Positions 52,014-60,974 are shown, counted from the first letter of the stretch. The stretch is 64,000 bases of DNA from Clostridium putrefaciens (GCF_900461105.1 NZ_UFWZ01000001.1:186001-250000), one strand, 5' to 3'. Made by a program: numbers and translations. The notes: generated by a model from the sequence alone, not told the origin.

Positions 52014-53159
52014 TCATATACACTTAGTTTTATGATGAAGTTCATTTTCTTTTATTAATTCAAAATATTTATCACAATTGTTTATATGATATGGTTGTTT
52101 TAAATCTTTTAAAATTAAAAAACAAGGAAAGCACTCTTTTTTAAAATGGATACATTTGTTACAAGGTTTGTATTTTGTTTCGTAGTCATTTCCTTCAATA
52201 GTTTCGAATGGAATGTTATAGTCATCTTCTGCCCAAATATCAAAAAATGCATTTTTGTTTAGATTATACTTTTCATCATTTACACCCTTTAATTTTTGTG
52301 ATAAATACCTATCACAAGGATAAATATATCCTAAATTATTTATAAAGGCAAAAAACATACCGGCAGAACATCCATGGTATACATTAGGAAAGGGTAATCC
52401 AAGTACTTTATCGCAATAATCTTGAGCCATAGGTCTAACGAACTTAGGTACTATAAGGATTTTATCTTTAACAAGTTGGTATTTTAGGGCTATTTTTTCA
52501 ACTAGTGCAACCTCTTCTTCAGGATTTATAGACGTATTCAAATTTTCTGCATTTCCTTGTATTATTAATTGCAACAAATCTAATTCATCAACACCTAATT
52601 GCAAACAAAAATCAATCATTTCAATAATATAATTATAATTTGTTTTGCTTACTACAGTGTTAACTAGTATTTTTAAGTAATCTAAATGATTAGCATTTTT
52701 AAAATCAATTATAGATTTTAAATTGTTTATTATCTTATTAAATACGTCTTTTCCTCGAATAAGATCATTAATCTCAGCATTAGGTCCCTCTAAACTTACT
52801 ACAAGATTTTTAAAATTTTTATTTAATAAAATTTCTTTATTTTTTTCAATATTAAAATCAATGCAATTGGTATTAAATCCGAAGTCTATATTTTTCTGAC
52901 TCAAATATCTGCATATCTCCGATAAGTCTTTTCTAAAAGTAGGTTCTCCACCTAGAAAGTGAATATAGTCAATCTTTACACTAGAAGAGATTTTATCAAT
53001 AATATTAAATACTTCTAGTGTCTCTAACTCATTGTCGTTATTATTTAGTAACTTTCCGTTAATACAATGTTTACAAAACAAATTACACTTATATGTAATA
53101 TCCCATTTAATATTTAACCCCATTATTTTATTACCTAACATTCTTAAATTTGATCGCAT
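52014..53159 (-). CDS. Radical SAM/SPASM peptide-modifying enzyme
   Basis: A 381-residue enzyme. The SAM-cleaving [4Fe-4S] site is C-x3-C-x2-C at residues 25-32 (YKCNLFCKHC), followed by FLGGEPTFR for SAM binding. The C-terminal SPASM region has YHGCSAGMFF, YIYPCDRY and CNKCIHFKKECFPCF, ligands for extra Fe-S clusters. Such enzymes install thioether or carbon-carbon cross-links in RiPPs. It lies next to a PqqD-like protein and a short Cys-containing peptide gene. Start 53159 is uncertain; ATG 53123 is also possible. Confidence 0.85.
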   Translation of the reverse strand: MRSNLRMLGNKIMGLNIKWDITYKCNLFCKHCINGKLLNNNDNELETLEVFNIIDKISSSVKIDYIHFLGGEPTFRKDLSEICRYLSQKNIDFGFNTNCIDFNIEKNKEILLNKNFKNLVVSLEGPNAEINDLIRGKDVFNKIINNLKSIIDFKNANHLDYLKILVNTVVSKTNYNYIIEMIDFCLQLGVDELDLLQLIIQGNAENLNTSINPEEEVALVEKIALKYQLVKDKILIVPKFVRPMAQDYCDKVLGLPFPNVYHGCSAGMFFAFINNLGYIYPCDRYLSQKLKGVNDEKYNLNKNAFFDIWAEDDYNIPFETIEGNDYETKYKPCNKCIHFKKECFPCFLILKDLKQPYHINNCDKYFELIKENELHHKTKCI

Positions 53160-53318
53160 ACAAGAGTGGTATTTAAATTACATTGTCTTTAAAGTTTACC
53201 AAAGATAATTTTATGATAGTCATGTAAATTTAAAAGTACTATACTTGTTATAGTTATACTATAACCTTCTTATTAAGTATAATTTTAATAGTAGATAAAA
53301 GAAATAATATAAACTAGT

Positions 53319-53370
53319 AAAATGTAAACATTAAAGACTTAAAAGCTAAGTTCATTAATGTTTACATTTT
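53319..53370 (-). terminator. Attenuator hairpin between precursor and radical SAM gene
   Basis: Sixteen-base perfect arms, AAAATGTAAACATTAA and TTAATGTTTACATTTT, around 20 nt, directly following the precursor stop on the minus strand. No strong U-run follows, so it probably stops most transcripts or protects the precursor mRNA and lets a fraction read on. Confidence 0.65.
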
Positions 53371-53380
53371 ATTTTATAAA

Positions 53381-53488
53381 CTAGCTTTGTGTATTGCAGG
53401 CATTGCTACCGCCGCCACATGCATTGTTACCATTTGCAACTATAGATGGTAAACTTACTTTTTTAAAATAAAGTTTATTTTGCTTCAT
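53381..53488 (-). CDS. Candidate RiPP precursor peptide, 35 residues
   Basis: ATG 53488 follows GGGGGG at a good distance. The product has a basic N-terminal leader (five Lys; YFKKVSLPSIV near residues 7-17) and a core-like tail NGNNACGGGSNACNTQS holding the only two cysteines (C24 and C31). The motif N-A-C occurs twice, separated by GGGSN. Its own promoter (53515-53543), the hairpin after it and the three modification/export genes beyond support its role. It is short enough to be missed by gene callers. I do not recognise it as a named precursor family. Confidence 0.75.
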   Translation of the reverse strand: MKQNKLYFKKVSLPSIVANGNNACGGGSNACNTQS

Positions 53489-53514
53489 TTTATCACCCCC
53501 CCAGCTTTAGTAAG

Positions 53515-53543
53515 ATTATACCATGGGTTTTAGTGATAATCAA
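53515..53543 (-). promoter_or_regulatory. Promoter of the RiPP cluster
   Basis: On the minus strand TTGATT (53543-53538) and TATAAT (53520-53515) lie exactly 17 bp apart, 27 bp before the precursor start. Sigma-A-like. Confidence 0.7.
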
Positions 53544-53767
53544 TGAGATTGTTGGAAAATATATATATTAAGACCATATGAGGAGTTCGGTTCCTATAAA
53601 GGAATATGTAGTAACGGGGTGGGGAATTATAGATAAGTTAAATTTATGGCTTTTTGTCTTTCCTTTAATTTAAACGCAAATAGTCAAAAACACCTTAAAC
53701 TATAAGTATCATATTGTAAGCATTTACATAATCATATAAAATATAGTATAACGGAGGTAGTTATAAG

Positions 53768-54415
53768 ATGTTGTGGATAATTTTAATAACTGTAGGATTT
53801 TTTTTATACACAATTTTAGAGTTTTTTCTCAATAAAAAAGATTGGATAAAGGGGAATAGAAGACTTTGGAGTAGTCCATGGGTGTTTCTTTGGGGAGCTA
53901 TACTCTTAATACTACTCTTTTTTGTAAAGCCTGGTTCTTATAAGGCCTGGGGAAATATTTTATATGTTAATAAAGCAGTTAAACATATATTCATGTGGAT
54001 ACTCGGAATTTTAATGTATTACTTTTTTACTAATTATAAACTAATTAGAAGTGCTGCAGCATGGAGCTGGAAAACGCCAGGATTCTATTATCTTTGTTTT
54101 GTTGTACCTGTTTTTGAAGAGGTTTTGTTTAGAGGTATTATTTTAATTAATTTACTCAATACCTTTCCTATTCTAAAATATGAAGAGCCTCTAGTTATGG
54201 TAAGTTCTCTGCTATTTTCATTATTTCACTTTAATTATGATGAAAGTTTCAAGTTTAATAAAGATTACGTAGCTGGTTTAGTTTTGATTTTTATTTGGGG
54301 CAATGCTATAGGTTATCTAGTTTTACTTACAGGTTCGCTTTGGATGAGTATCTGTATGCATATGCTTTTTAATATTACTGGTTCTGTTTATTTCAATATG
54401 GTTAACAGACATTAG
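53768..54415 (+). CDS. CPBP family intramembrane metalloprotease (CAAX protease-like)
   Basis: A 215-residue membrane protein with about six helices. The CPBP signature is complete: PVFEEVLFRGIIL (E-E-x3-R), LFSLFHFNYD (F-x3-H), and MSICMHMLFNITG (H-x3-N). Family members act as proteases or as bacteriocin self-immunity proteins. It is 280 bp from the RiPP precursor and read in the opposite direction, so a role in leader cleavage or immunity is possible but not shown. The ribosome site is GGAGG. Confidence 0.8.
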   Translation: MLWIILITVGFFLYTILEFFLNKKDWIKGNRRLWSSPWVFLWGAILLILLFFVKPGSYKAWGNILYVNKAVKHIFMWILGILMYYFFTNYKLIRSAAAWSWKTPGFYYLCFVVPVFEEVLFRGIILINLLNTFPILKYEEPLVMVSSLLFSLFHFNYDESFKFNKDYVAGLVLIFIWGNAIGYLVLLTGSLWMSICMHMLFNITGSVYFNMVNRH

Positions 54416-54571
54416 TAAAGATAAAGGATAAACTTAAAATATAGTGAATAGCTTTATTTATAGCTTGCCACAGGTATTATTTATTATGTCTAGTGTAAAT
54501 ATATTTAAAAATGGCAAAAAATGACGTACTTATATATATTTGAGTGTATAAGTTTAGGAGGGTGATAAAAA

Positions 54572-54817
54572 ATGCCACATGTTATTGTAAAACTTTGGAC
54601 AGGTAGAACAGAAGAACAGAAAATAGAACTTACTAATAAGATTGTAAAGGCTGTCGTAGAAACAGTAAATGTAGAAGAGGGCAGTGTTTCTGTTTCATTT
54701 GAAGAAGTTTCAAGTGACAGATGGGCAAAAGAAGTATATAAACCAGATATTTTAGAAAAGGAAGAAACGCTATACAAAAAGCCAGGATATTCATACTTAG
54801 AATGTGAATTGAATTGA
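54572..54817 (+). CDS. 4-oxalocrotonate tautomerase family protein
   Basis: An 81-residue protein that begins with Pro after the Met, the catalytic base of the tautomerase fold. Matching features are PHVIVKLWTGRTEEQKIELT and the helix KIVKAVVETVNV, then SVSVSFEEVSSDRWAKE. It resembles PptA/YdcE-type enzymes that move double bonds in keto acids, but its substrate is unknown. The ribosome site AGGAGG is strong. A fragment of this gene has been copied to 55900-55935. Confidence 0.8.
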   Translation: MPHVIVKLWTGRTEEQKIELTNKIVKAVVETVNVEEGSVSVSFEEVSSDRWAKEVYKPDILEKEETLYKKPGYSYLECELN

Positions 54818-54967
54818 TATTTCCTTAAAAATAACACAAAATGATTAATAAGTTTATAGATGAAGAAAATGTTGCTGAAATTGGCATAAAGATTTGTGAT
54901 TTTCGGCCTCTATTGATTATGAAATGAAAGAAGAAGAATACAAATATACCAAAAATACTTTCATGAT

Positions 54968-55579
54968 GTGAAAGGGTTAAAGATTGGTAATCCCTGTGGG
55001 TCTAATGGGAGAAAGGCAGTTCCACTGGCACTTATGGGAGCGGATGTAACAGTATTTGATATCTCTAAAGAGAACAGGAGATACGCAATGGAATTAGCAG
55101 ACAGTGCTAATACTTCAATTGAATATGTGGTTGGAGATTTCTATGACCTTGACCTTAATAAGTACAATGAATATTTTGATATGTTATATCTGGAAGGTGG
55201 TATTTTACACTATTTCAATGACATTAGTGAGTTTATGAAGATGTTATATGCCATAACTAAAAAGGGTGGGAAGCTTATTTTAAGTGATTTCCATCCATTT
55301 AGAAAGATTACTTCAGTGGGACAGTCAGGAAAATCTGTATCTTCCACAAAGGGCAATTATTTTGATTCTAAGGTATATAACGGAGATTTGGCATATAAGA
55401 GTGAATTTAGTAAAGAAGAACAGGAGGGCTTTCCAGATTGTTCTCTTAGATTTTACACATTAAATGAGATTGTTAACGAAGTTATTAATGTAGGATTTAC
55501 ACTAAAAGAATTTGATGAGCATACAAATTGGGATGATGAGAAGATACCAGGGGAGTTTACTATTTTTGCTATAAAGTAG
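54968..55579 (+). pseudogene. SAM methyltransferase with broken N-terminus
   Basis: 203 residues from GTG 54968, starting only two residues before the SAM motif (LKIGNPCGSNGRKAVPLALM). The rest matches the family: VTVFDISKENRRYAMELA, VVGDFYD, YLEGGILHYFND. In other frames just upstream, pieces such as MKEEEYKYTKN and YQKYFHDV look like the lost N-terminus, which implies at least one frameshift. It is probably inactive unless translated by an unusual start. Confidence 0.6.
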
Positions 55580-55693
55580 GATGAAGCATAAATATATAAA
55601 GGTGAACGAGACTTTATATAGAATATATTATTAAGTAACGAAATATAATCGGTTTATTATATACCAAAGGACATATTATAAGGGGGAGTTACT

Positions 55694-55879
55694 ATGAAAA
55701 GAGGTATTAAAAAGTTATTAGGGATAGCTACGGTTCCTATTGTTTGGGGAGCTTTTGTGGATTTAAAGTATGGTGAAATTGCTTCATTTATAACAAGGGT
55801 TATTTGTGTTACTGCCATTGGATATTTAATAGTGTTTGTATCTAATAAAGGGAAAGTGATATTAAATAAGAATAGATAA
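55694..55879 (+). CDS. Small membrane protein, 61 residues
   Basis: A 61-residue protein with two hydrophobic parts (LLGIATVPIVWGAFVDL and FITRVICVTAIGYLIVFV) and basic ends. The ribosome site AAGGGGGAG is nearly ideal. Its promoter region and first codons occur again in both units of the tandem duplication, where the rest of the gene is replaced. No family is recognised. Confidence 0.6.
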   Translation: MKRGIKKLLGIATVPIVWGAFVDLKYGEIASFITRVICVTAIGYLIVFVSNKGKVILNKNR

Positions 55880-55899
55880 CTTTTAACATTACAAGTATT

Positions 55900-55935
55900 A
55901 AGATTTTAAAAGCTGTGGTAGAAACAGTAAATGTA
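55900..55935 (+). repeat. Fragment copied from the tautomerase gene
   Basis: Thirty-six bases match 54638-54673 with three differences (tautomerase codons for KIVKAVVETVNV), ending in a stop. It is a short relic of local rearrangement. Confidence 0.6.
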
Positions 55936-56000
55936 TAAGTAGTATATATTTGCATTAAGATAGGTAAGATGTAAGGTTTAGATGTATTTAAAATACCAAT

Positions 56001-56045
56001 TAAGGCTTAAGTGAAAGTATATTTCATTAAAGCCTTTTTATTTTG
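56001..56045 (+). terminator. Intrinsic terminator
   Basis: AAGGCTT and AAGCCTT arms with an inner TGAAA/TTTCA stem, followed by TTTTATTTTG. Confidence 0.75.
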
Positions 56046-56173
56046 TTAAAATGTTAAATTTATTTACTACTATGTATGATATTTTGTTCATTATTTATTT
56101 ATGAATATAAATGAAGTTATAATGAAAACATATACAAGTGAAAAAAGTGATTGATAAAAAGGAGGAACAGATT

Positions 56174-57202
56174 TTGAATAAAAAGAAGCTTATAGCATTG
56201 ACTTTAGGGGTTATAATGTCTGTTGGAATTTTTGCAGGTTGTGGAAAAAAAGAAGGGGACGTAAATAAGAAAGATCTTAAATTAACTATATATTCAGGAC
56301 TTATGGAAGACCACATGATTAAAGCTGTGGCAGAGTTTGAGAAGGAAACTGGAGTAAAGACAGAAGCTGTTAGAATGAGCTCTGGAGAAATACTTGGAAG
56401 AATAAGAGCTGAAAAGGAAAATCCAAAGGCTTCTATATGGTTTGGAGGTCCTGCAGATGGATTTGTTCAAGCTGGTGAAGAAGGACTATTAGGGAAATAT
56501 GTTTCACCTAATTCAAAGGACATGGAAGATAAGTATAAGGATAAAGATGGAGCTTGGACAGGTATATATGTAGGATACCTAGGATTTGTATCTAATGAAA
56601 AGCTACTAAAAGAAAAGGGAGCTGAGGTTCCAAAATCATGGGAAGACTTATTAAAGCCTGAATTTAAGGGCCAAGTTTCTATATCTAACCCAGGATCTTC
56701 AGGAACAGCTTATACAGCTTTAGCTACAGTAATTCAACTTATGGGTGAAGAAAAAGGTTTAGAATATATGAAGAATCTTAATGGACAGATAAAGTCCTAC
56801 GAAAAATCAGGAACTGCACCTGCAAGAATGGCAGGACAGGGTGAAGTTATGGTAGGATTAAGCTTTTTACACGATGGAATCAAGTATAGAGAAGAAGGTA
56901 TGAAGGACTTAATTATGAGTGCACCAATAGAGGGGACAGGTTATGAAATAGGTGCAGTAGGAATGATAAATAATGCTCCTGATGAAGAGGCAGCTAAGAT
57001 GTTTATTGACTGGTGTTTAACTAAAGAGGCACAGGAACTTGGACAATCAGTTGGATCTTATCAGTTCTTAACTAACCCAAATGCTGAGCCACCAAAGCAA
57101 GTAGAAGAATTAAAGGATACAAAACTTATAGACTACGATCTTGAATGGGCAGGAAAAAATAGAAGCTCAGTAGTTGAAAAGTGGAGCAAGGCTATTAAAT
57201 AA
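56174..57202 (+). CDS. ABC transporter substrate-binding lipoprotein, Fe3+/phosphonate type
   Basis: A 342-residue extracellular binding protein of family 1. The TTG at 56174 follows AAGGAGG and gives a clean lipoprotein signal (KKLIALTLGVIMSVGIFAGC). The N-lobe has LTIYSGLMEDHMIKAVAEFE, followed by ASIWFGGPADGFVQAGEEG. This is like iron-binding FbpA/AfuA and 2-aminoethylphosphonate-type proteins. The ligand cannot be settled from sequence. It is the first gene of a set with a fused permease and an ATPase. Confidence 0.85.
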   Translation: MNKKKLIALTLGVIMSVGIFAGCGKKEGDVNKKDLKLTIYSGLMEDHMIKAVAEFEKETGVKTEAVRMSSGEILGRIRAEKENPKASIWFGGPADGFVQAGEEGLLGKYVSPNSKDMEDKYKDKDGAWTGIYVGYLGFVSNEKLLKEKGAEVPKSWEDLLKPEFKGQVSISNPGSSGTAYTALATVIQLMGEEKGLEYMKNLNGQIKSYEKSGTAPARMAGQGEVMVGLSFLHDGIKYREEGMKDLIMSAPIEGTGYEIGAVGMINNAPDEEAAKMFIDWCLTKEAQELGQSVGSYQFLTNPNAEPPKQVEELKDTKLIDYDLEWAGKNRSSVVEKWSKAIK

Positions 57203-57225
57203 TTAGATAATAAATACTTTTAAGA

Positions 57226-57247
57226 GGAGACCGGATACCTGGTCTCT
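57226..57247 (+). terminator. Hairpin between binding-protein and permease genes
   Basis: GAGACC/GGTCTC arms with a loop of eight. No U-run. Probably stabilises the binding-protein mRNA. Confidence 0.5.
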
Positions 57248-57334
57248 GATTTAGATTATAAGAATGTTGTTAAAAAAATATATTTATGTAAAATATTTTG
57301 CTCAATAAATTAAAAATGAGGAGGAGCAATACAA

Positions 57335-59023
57335 ATGTCATTAAAAAAACATAGAAATTCAATAAGTAACAATATGAACGATATGAAGAAGATATGGAGA
57401 GACCCAACGCTTTTAATAACAATAATTTTTGTCATATTATCTTTAGCAATATTTATAATTTATCCGCTAGTTTCTGTATTAAAAGTTAGTTTTGTAGGTA
57501 AGGGAGGGTTTAGCTTAGATGCGTACTTCGATACACTTAAAAGCTTGGATTTCCAAAAGACACTAAAAAATACATTAACATTAGGTGTTACAGTAGGATT
57601 TTTGTCTACATTAATAGGATTTATATTTGCATATGCGGATTCATATATTAAAAGTCATTTTAAAAAGTTATTTAAGGTTGTGTCATTATTACCTATAATA
57701 TCACCACCTTTTGTTTTAGCACTTTCAGCTATAATGCTGTTTGGCCAGTATGGATTAATTACAAGGAAGTTATTTGGCATACAAAATGCTAATATATATG
57801 GATTTCATGGACTTGTTATGGTTCAAACCATGACGTTTTTCCCCGTAGCTTATCTTCTTTTAACGGGACTATTAAAAAGAATAGATCCTTCCTTAGAAGA
57901 GGCTGCTAGAAACATGGGAGCTTCGAGGTGGAAGACATTTAAAACTGTTACATTACCACTTATGGCTCCAGGACTTGCTAATGCATTTTTATTAACATTT
58001 ATAGAGACTGTAGCAGACTTTTCAAACCCAATGGTTATAGGAGGAAACTACTCAACTCTTGCAACTCAAATATACCTTCAAGCCATAGGAAACTATGATA
58101 TGCAAGGAGGAGCTGCTGTAGCTGTAATATTACTTTCTATATCTATTTTATTATTTGTATTAGAAAAGTATTGGATAGAGAAGAAATCTTATGTTACTGT
58201 TACAGGAAAAGCTTCAAGAGAAAGAGATTTAATGACAGAAAAACACATAGTATGGCCAATAGATATTATATGTTTATTAGTTACAGTATTTGTATTAGCC
58301 TTTTATATCTTAATACCTCTTGGAGGATTCTTTAAAGTAATGGGGGTAGATTACTCTTTGACCTTGAATCATTTTAAGTATGTATTTAAGCTAGGAAGTA
58401 GTGCTTTAAAGGATACCACTTATCTTGCAGCTATTGCTACACCTATAACAGGAATATATGGAATGATAATAGCCTTCCTCATAGTAAGGAAAAAGTTCTA
58501 TGGAAAAGGGTTTATAGAATTTACTTCACTTTTAGCTATGGCTGTACCGGGAACAGTAATAGGAATAGGATATGTATCTGCATATAACACAAAACCATTA
58601 GTTCTAACAGGTACTGGTGCCATTATCGTTATATCTTTTATAATGAGAAGTGTTCCAGTTGGAGTAAGATCTGGGGTATCTGCGCTTCAGCAAATTGATC
58701 CATCAATAGAAGAGGCGGCTTCAGATTTAGGCGCAGGTAGCACAAAGGTGTTTACATCTATAACTTTACCTCTTATAAAGTCTGCATTTTTTAGTGGACT
58801 TGTATATACCTTTGTAAGAAGTATGACCGCAGTAAGTGCTGTTATTTTCCTTGTATCAGCTAAATACAAATTACTTACGGTTCAAATATTATCACAGGTA
58901 GATAGCGGTAGATTTGGAGTTGCATCTGCATTTTCAACTATACTAATAATTATAGTATACATAGCTATTTCATTAATGTATTTAGGACTTAGCAAAATGG
59001 GCGTAAGTAGAGAAGAAATGTAA
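57335..59023 (+). CDS. ABC transporter permease with two fused permease domains (FbpB type)
   Basis: A 562-residue protein with about twelve membrane helices. Both halves carry a permease docking loop: LEEAARNMGASRWKTFKTVT near residues 187-206 and IEEAASDLGAGSTKVFTSIT near 458-477. This fused design is typical of iron-type transporters. The ribosome site is GGAGGAG. The stop is 17 nt before the ATPase start. Confidence 0.9.
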   Translation: MSLKKHRNSISNNMNDMKKIWRDPTLLITIIFVILSLAIFIIYPLVSVLKVSFVGKGGFSLDAYFDTLKSLDFQKTLKNTLTLGVTVGFLSTLIGFIFAYADSYIKSHFKKLFKVVSLLPIISPPFVLALSAIMLFGQYGLITRKLFGIQNANIYGFHGLVMVQTMTFFPVAYLLLTGLLKRIDPSLEEAARNMGASRWKTFKTVTLPLMAPGLANAFLLTFIETVADFSNPMVIGGNYSTLATQIYLQAIGNYDMQGGAAVAVILLSISILLFVLEKYWIEKKSYVTVTGKASRERDLMTEKHIVWPIDIICLLVTVFVLAFYILIPLGGFFKVMGVDYSLTLNHFKYVFKLGSSALKDTTYLAAIATPITGIYGMIIAFLIVRKKFYGKGFIEFTSLLAMAVPGTVIGIGYVSAYNTKPLVLTGTGAIIVISFIMRSVPVGVRSGVSALQQIDPSIEEAASDLGAGSTKVFTSITLPLIKSAFFSGLVYTFVRSMTAVSAVIFLVSAKYKLLTVQILSQVDSGRFGVASAFSTILIIIVYIAISLMYLGLSKMGVSREEM

Positions 59024-59039
59024 TATGGAGGTATTAAAG

Positions 59040-60104
59040 ATGAAAAGTAAGGGTGTTAATATAAAAAGTTTAACTAAAATATATTCAGGGAATAATAATG
59101 AGTTTAAAGCTGTGGATAATATTTCTGTAGACATAAAGGCTGGAGAGTTTGTTACTCTTCTAGGACCATCTGGTTGTGGAAAGACAACTACTTTAAGAAT
59201 GGTAGCAGGATTTGAGGTACCAACTTCAGGTGATATATATCTAGGTGGAGATGTTATTAATGATCTTACACCAGATAAAAGAGATACCTCCATGGTGTTT
59301 CAAAGCTATGCCTTATTTCCACACTATAATATATATGACAATATAGCATATGGACTAAAATTAAAAAAGATGGATAAAGGGACTATAAAAGATAAGGTTA
59401 ATAGTATAATAGAATTAGTAGGGTTAACAGGTATGGAAAATAGATACCCTAACCAATTATCAGGCGGACAACAGCAAAGAGTTGCCTTGGCTCGAGCTCT
59501 TGTTATGGAACCTGGGGTATTGCTATTTGATGAGCCTTTATCAAATTTAGATGCAAAACTTAGAGTTTATATGAGAACAGAAATTAGAAAGATCCAGAAG
59601 AAGGTAGGGATTACAGCTATATATGTAACTCACGATCAATCAGAGGCAATGAGCCTTTCAGATAGAATCATTATAATGAATAAAGGTATAATAGAACAAG
59701 TAGGCACACCTAAAGAGATATATTATACACCAAGGACTGAATTTGTTGCTGATTTTATTGGTACAGCTAACTTTATAATGGGTAAAATATTAGAAGTTAA
59801 AAATGATAAAGCAACTATAGAAATAGAAGGACAGAAAATAGAAGTTAATTATAATGGAACAAAAAAGGCAGGAGAAGAATGCAAAGTTGTGCTAAGACCA
59901 GAAGCAGTTACTATAGCTAGAGATGGAATCATTGATGTGGATGTTCTTTTATCTACATTTATGGGATCATACCAAGACTATATAGTAAAAACTAAAAATG
60001 CTGAAATTAAAATTGAAGATAATAATCCTCAAGGTAGAGAAGTATTTAAAGAAGGGGATAAGGTCAAAATTGCATTTTCACCACTAAATGTTCATATAAT
60101 TTAG
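59040..60104 (+). CDS. ABC transporter ATP-binding protein, FbpC/PotA type
   Basis: A 354-residue ATPase: Walker A GPSGCGKTTTLRMVAG, signature QLSGGQQQRVALARAL, Walker B VLLFDEPLSNLD and switch His in VTHDQSE. The C-terminal 110 residues form a TOBE-type regulatory domain (EVNYNGTKKAGEECKVVLRP). ATG 59040 follows GGAGG; the frame begins 15 nt earlier inside that site. It energises the fused permease upstream. Confidence 0.9.
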   Translation: MKSKGVNIKSLTKIYSGNNNEFKAVDNISVDIKAGEFVTLLGPSGCGKTTTLRMVAGFEVPTSGDIYLGGDVINDLTPDKRDTSMVFQSYALFPHYNIYDNIAYGLKLKKMDKGTIKDKVNSIIELVGLTGMENRYPNQLSGGQQQRVALARALVMEPGVLLFDEPLSNLDAKLRVYMRTEIRKIQKKVGITAIYVTHDQSEAMSLSDRIIIMNKGIIEQVGTPKEIYYTPRTEFVADFIGTANFIMGKILEVKNDKATIEIEGQKIEVNYNGTKKAGEECKVVLRPEAVTIARDGIIDVDVLLSTFMGSYQDYIVKTKNAEIKIEDNNPQGREVFKEGDKVKIAFSPLNVHII

Positions 60105-60119
60105 AGAGGGTGGGAAGCC

Positions 60120-60836
60120 ATGACAACCTATGAGATTATATTTAGATTATTAATGGCAATTGTAATAGCCGGTGGTATTGGATATGAGAGAGAATCTAGA
60201 AATAGACCAGCAGGGTTTAGAACCCATATACTAGTTTGTGTTGGTGCTGCGGTTATCGCAATGATACAAATTAAGGCAGTGGATGATTCTCTTAAAAAGG
60301 TTATTGAAAATCCAATACTAGCTAGTGCCGTAAAATCTGATGTAGGAAGAATGGGTGCTCAAGTCATTAGTGGTATAGGATTTCTAGGGGCAGGGGCTAT
60401 AATTCATGAAAAAGGCTCTATAAAAGGACTTACTACGGCAGCTAGCCTTTGGGTAGTAGCCTGCATTGGACTTGCAGTAGGTATGGGGTACTATGTTCTA
60501 GCTATACTATCTGGAGTAAGTGTAATAGCCATCTTAGGGATTTTAAAAAGATTTGAAAGTAAATTTTTGTACAAGGGTAAGATAATGAAGATTGAAATAC
60601 AATATGATGATGAAAAGCTTCAAACCCAAGTCCTTAATGACTATTTTAATAGAAAAAAGATAAAGATAAAGAATATAGAATACAGTATAGAGGACGAAGA
60701 TGAAGAGTCGGTAGATTATAATCCTCATATAAAAACTAGCTTATATACTATCTTAGTACCGAGGTATATGAAGAGCGGTGAAGTGTTGCATGATATTATG
60801 GGAAATGATTTTATAATAAAGGTTAGTATATTATAA
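60120..60836 (+). CDS. MgtC/SapB family membrane protein
   Basis: A 238-residue protein: an N-terminal MgtC domain with four membrane helices (GIGYERESRNRPAGFRTHIL; ISGIGFLGAGAII; GLTTAASLWVVACIGLAVG), then a cytoplasmic C-terminal domain (residues 150-238). MgtC proteins adjust membrane potential, phosphate and Mg2+ responses. It starts 15 nt after the transporter ATPase, suggesting shared transcription and perhaps phosphate- or phosphonate-linked physiology. Confidence 0.85.
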   Translation: MTTYEIIFRLLMAIVIAGGIGYERESRNRPAGFRTHILVCVGAAVIAMIQIKAVDDSLKKVIENPILASAVKSDVGRMGAQVISGIGFLGAGAIIHEKGSIKGLTTAASLWVVACIGLAVGMGYYVLAILSGVSVIAILGILKRFESKFLYKGKIMKIEIQYDDEKLQTQVLNDYFNRKKIKIKNIEYSIEDEDEESVDYNPHIKTSLYTILVPRYMKSGEVLHDIMGNDFIIKVSIL

Positions 60837-60857
60837 CCTATAAGTTAGGAAACTTTT

Positions 60858-60915
60858 AAATATAAGATAAGTGTTAAGGTAGTATTGCTTTAACATCTTA
60901 TCTTATATTTTTTTT
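60858..60915 (+). terminator. Terminator of the transporter/mgtC operon
   Basis: Thirteen-base perfect arms AAATATAAGATAA and TTATCTTATATTT, with an inner GTTAAG/CTTTAAC stem and a T-run. Confidence 0.85.
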
Positions 60916-60974
60916 ATACCTTATGATATAATAATTGTATTAAGATTAAAGATTACAGTAAAGTGAGATAAAAT

